Assembly: GCA_016758965.1 (NCBI GenBank)
Contig: JAEPRB010000005.1
Coordinates: 248,001 to 312,000, forward strand
Length of the DNA stretch: 64,000 nt
Direction: 5' to 3'
Source of the DNA: Circinella minor
Taxonomy: Eukaryota; Mucoromycota; Mucoromycetes; Mucorales; Lichtheimiaceae
The notes under the pieces are model-generated. The model was not told where the DNA came from, searched no databases, and saw only the letters and a program-made list of their open reading frames with translations. The translations under genes and the position numbers were made by a program. Positions 60,618 through 64,000 of the stretch are shown piece after piece. Positions within the stretch are counted from its first letter, which is position 1. Each line of letters begins with the position of its first letter.

Positions 60618-62426
60618 ATGAAGTCTACTATCTTCCAATTGGCATTCCTTTCCTCTTTTTTACTTTCTTCCGTTGTATCAGGTGTCCCGCTTTTGAGAAG
60701 ACAAGACGGATCTTCTACTGAAACTCCTGAAAGTGAAGCTATTGAACGTAATGGTCCGTTACCTAAAGGCACTAAATCAATCTTCAACATGGGACTCAAT
60801 ACAACAAGTTACCCTGATTCTGTTCAAGCAGCGCTTGATGGTACTTCTGCATTGGCTGCTACGCGTGATGCTACTCCCGAAGAAGTTGAAGAACTTACAT
60901 TTTATTCTGCCCTTTCAGCCAATGTGTATTGTCCTGCAGTAATTGGTGGAAAGTGGCTTTGCCCTAATTGCGACAAAACAAAACATCTTGAAATTGTCGA
61001 AACGTTTAATACACTTGTTTACGATATGAATGGCATCGTTGTTCGTGATGATAATAAAAAGTCTATTATTGTTGTTTTCCGAGGTACAGTATACTCTATT
61101 TTATATCATGTTCATTACTATACGTAATTCTTGTTTTTTTTAAAAGAAATATTAAACAATATATTAATGCTCTTAATTTGATAGGTTCTGTTTCGCTCAA
61201 TAACTGGGTTGCTGTAAGTTTTTCTTTTTTTTTTTTTGGTCATCAGTGTCTTTTTATCTACTTGTATGTTGATGTCTTTTTTTTGTGATCAATGTTATAC
61301 AATATTAGGACTTGACTGCTATTCTTGTTAATTATCCCTCTGTTCCACTTGCTCGTGTTCACAGTGGATTCCTTAATAGTTGGGAAGATTGTAAATCTAC
61401 CGTTACGAAAACTGTTAAAAGCGAATTACAAGCTCATCCTGATTATAAATTGGTTATTACTGGGTAAAATATTTATCATTTTGCTTTCACTATTGTCTTT
61501 TATGATAGACCTTTTCTCTTGATTTCATTCTAATTGAAGGTACAATTTAATATATATTACATATGTAGACATTCCCTTGGTGGTGCGGTGGCTGTCCTTT
61601 CTGCTTTAGACTTTTACTCAGATGGAATTAAGGACTTGGAACTTTTCACGCAAGGTACTGTAACAATAACATTAACATTATATATCCCATTCCATAAAAA
61701 TTAAAGAATTTACAAAGAGTAAAGTTTTATATGACACTAACGATATACGTAACTATACTATATATATATATATATTTAACAATAGGCCAACCCCGTGTTG
61801 GCAACCGTCAACTCGCTCAACATATTATAGACACTGGAATCACTTTCAAACGCGCTGTTCATGCCCGTGATCGTAAGTCATTATTTTTCTTTTGTATTTT
61901 ATATTAACAATTTAGTCACGTAAATGTGATGGAAATCACTCCTGTTTATATCAACCATATTCTCACCAAAAAAAAAAAAAAAAAAAAAAAATCAATGCAT
62001 TTATAGTTGTACCACATGTTCCTGATAGTTTGGTTGGATTTGAGCATGCTGGAGAAGAATATTGGCAATCTTCTGATATTAGCAAGCGTGTCCGTAAGTA
62101 TTTAAAACAATCTTTATACAAATCTATCTCTTTATACACAGTCAAAAAACAATTACTAACAATAAAAATATTATCAATGTATTTTTTAAAACAATGTAGA
62201 GGTATGTCCTAATGGTTTAGAAACAAAAGATTGTTCCAATTCTATCGCTCCATTCACCAGTATGGTTGACCATACTAAGTAAGTTGCTCTTATTATTATT
62301 ATTTTTGATACGTAAATATAGAAAGTAAATGAAAAGATACGTATTTCTGAAACTTACATTTTATCTTGATAAACTATTATTATTATTACTAGATATTTTG
62401 GAATGAGCACTGGTATTTGTCTCTAA
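60618..62426 (+). CDS. Secreted class 3 lipase 3 (Rhizomucor/Rhizopus type)
   Basis: Eight exons (60618-61083, 61185-61213, 61309-61463, 61569-61654, 61786-61872, 62007-62093, 62200-62278, 62393-62426) give 340 aa. A signal peptide (MKSTIFQLAFLSSFLLSSVVSG) and a propeptide with LLRRQ (possible Kex2 cleavage) are followed by ERNGPLPKGT and LNTTSYPDSVQAAL, which closely recall the Rhizomucor miehei propeptide boundary. The triad is Ser219 (GHSLGG), Asp274 (HARD) and His328 (VDHTKYFG). GQPRVGN, VPHVPDSLVGFEHAGEEYW and the conserved cysteines are intact. Internal exon lengths 29, 155, 86 and 87 nt equal those of lipase 2, so the two are tandem duplicates. The intron before exon 6 contains a 24-nt A tract close to the acceptor. 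Confidence 0.95.
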
Positions 62427-63602
62427 AAAAACACATTATTATGTACTAGCCAAGAAATTCATTATTTTGTTTTCAAATCAAGATAAATGTACACTTTATC
62501 TATTAGATATAGTTTTAGTAGTGTTATTTTTATTATATCAAAATTTAAGTATTCTTATTCACTATAGTATACGTATTGTGTCTGATAAAAATATATCAAA
62601 TAAAATATATATACAAAAAAACTTTTTCTTATATACTTTACATAGTATCTATTCAACTTTATAAAACTTTAAACAATATTAACTGTACATATACTTAATA
62701 ATATCGTGTTCACATTTTTTTTTGCTATTATTTCGAAACTGTTGATTTTTCGTTGCTATGATTATTTTTTCTAGAAACCGATAGAAACAGTCATGTTAAA
62801 AATAGTATTCTATTATAAAAAATGTTACTTATCATATAGACAAGTACTCTGAATATTGTCGTCGATCTATGATTATGAATTTTGGTCTCCTCGTTTTTTC
62901 CCTTGTCTCTAAATAGTAACAACGAGGAATAGTTGGAAAAAACACTTGAAACAAAATTAACTATAGTGTATTGATTAAAAAAGAATATTGCGGTCTATAT
63001 TTAAATTCGACCGGGAAAAGGATAAGAAATCTTCCTTCAACTATCATACAGATTACTTTTTTTTTTACCATCCAAAATAATTTTCAAGCCAATGATTCAA
63101 TTATGGTGCATTCGTGTCTTCTTTTCAATTTATCATAACAAAAGCTTGATACAAGCTTTTCTTGTTGCTAGTTGATAGATTACACTTTTTACAAGGGGAA
63201 GGGCAGAAAGTAAAACATGCAGGGTACAGGATGTTAAATTTCATTATTGACATAAAAAATCAATCATATTTGTTTCTCAGGCACGATAAATAATAAAAAC
63301 AGCTCAATTTAAAGTTAATTTATGATTGGCCGCAGCTAGCTTATAAACCATTCCGAAATGGCATGTTTCTAAGATTATTCTTTCTGAGTTCATTTACTAT
63401 AGTTAGCCTATAGTGTGTGTGCTACTATAATTATATTTTCACAATCAAACATTGCTGCAGCCTTTTCAACTCTTTACTCTCTCTCTCTCTTTTTCTCTTT
63501 CTCTCTCATCCTTTGCCAAGCCCTCGGGCCTATACTTTCCTTCTTTCTTTCCTTTTTATTTTATTTTTATTTTTACAGTTTACTATTTACCATAAACACA
63601 AA
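62427..63602. other. Intergenic region lipase 3 / SH3 protein
   Basis: About 1.2 kb. The right end is the SH3-protein promoter, with a strong CT-rich tract at about 63464-63510 on the coding strand, typical of constitutive fungal promoters. No gene is supported. Confidence 0.55.
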
Positions 63603-64000
63603 ATGAGTGAACGGGATCATGTTTTAGCCAACTACATGTTGGCATCTATTCAAAAAGATCTTGGTTTTCTTAAAGATAATCAGTATTTGAATTCTCAAAC
63701 ATATAATGAAATATGTGCACTCCTTCCTTCTACTTGCTCTAATACTATGTCGACAACAACAACTCTTCCTGATACTACAGGCATTAAAAATAAACCACCA
63801 CTTCCAACTCGTAAATCCGCCGGTGGTCCTTTACCAACAGCTGGTCATCCACCTGTGCCTGCGCCTCGTAGTTTGAGTACTGCGGATAATAATAATAATA
63901 CTATGCCAAAATTACCTACTCGTCGATCAACGAACGAACAGCAGCAGCAGCAACAACAACAACACTTGCCTGCACCTGCTCCAAGACCACAACCTTCACC
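63603..64000 (+). CDS. Lsb1/Pin3-like SH3 protein, N-terminal part (cut by window edge)
   Basis: The frame is open from ATG 63603 to the window end, giving 132 codons so far. The first about 35 residues (NYMLASIQKDLGFLKDNQYL ... YNEICALLP) match the helical N-terminal region of Lsb1/Pin3/Csh3-type proteins, which bind the WASP homologue Las17 and regulate actin patches. The following stretch is Pro-rich (KPPLPTR, LPTRRS, PAPAPRPQ) with an Asn run and a poly-Gln run. The SH3 domain expected for this family would lie beyond the window, so this assignment rests on the N-terminus only. Confidence 0.6.
   Translation, partial: MSERDHVLANYMLASIQKDLGFLKDNQYLNSQTYNEICALLPSTCSNTMSTTTTLPDTTGIKNKPPLPTRKSAGGPLPTAGHPPVPAPRSLSTADNNNNTMPKLPTRRSTNEQQQQQQQQHLPAPAPRPQPS

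Overview
The window is nuclear DNA of a filamentous fungus, most likely an early-diverging Mucoromycota of the order Mucorales. It is very AT-rich. Genes carry many short GT-AG introns of about 50-110 nt, and intergenic DNA is full of homopolymers and microsatellites. Three genes encode secreted lipases of the Rhizomucor miehei/Rhizopus type. A U11-48K-like minor-spliceosome protein also fits an early-diverging fungus. I recognised no tRNA, rRNA, CRISPR array or intact transposon.

I built 21 complete gene models and one gene cut by the right edge. Exon sums are in frame in every model. Left third (1-20 kb): an Atf1-type bZIP factor (-), galactokinase (-), an AP-1-like bZIP factor (+), a secreted cysteine-containing protein of unknown function (-), a U11-48K-like protein (-), a WD40-like plus inositol 5-phosphatase protein (-) and mitochondrial ribosome recycling factor (-). 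Middle (23-40 kb): flavocytochrome b2-like enzyme A (+), an Mdm1/SNX13-type PXA-RGS-PX-nexin protein (-), a tiny two-helix membrane protein (+), a PTS1-bearing enoyl-CoA hydratase (-) and a DHA1-type MFS transporter (+). Right third (41-64 kb): lipase 1 (+) with a lipase exon relic behind it, flavocytochrome b2-like enzyme B (-), an SDR of the YMR226C type (-) divergent from PEX14 (+), deoxyhypusine synthase (+), an Iec1-like zinc-finger protein (-), mitochondrial bL27 (-), lipases 2 and 3 in tandem (+) and the start of an Lsb1/Pin3-like SH3 protein (+).

Two themes connect genes. First, peroxisomes: PEX14 (import docking), an enoyl-CoA hydratase ending SKL, and two cytochrome-b5/FMN 2-hydroxyacid dehydrogenases that end SRL and SKL and have no mitochondrial presequence. 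Together these suggest a peroxisomal version of an enzyme that in yeast is a mitochondrial intermembrane-space lactate dehydrogenase. Second, extracellular lipid use: three lipase genes with a shared but rearranged intron pattern, plus one decayed copy. Fatty acids released by the lipases would be substrates for peroxisomal beta-oxidation. This link is an inference, and close linkage may be chance.

Three long gene-free stretches (7.6-11.1, 20.3-23.6 and 34.4-37.5 kb) hold no gene I can support.
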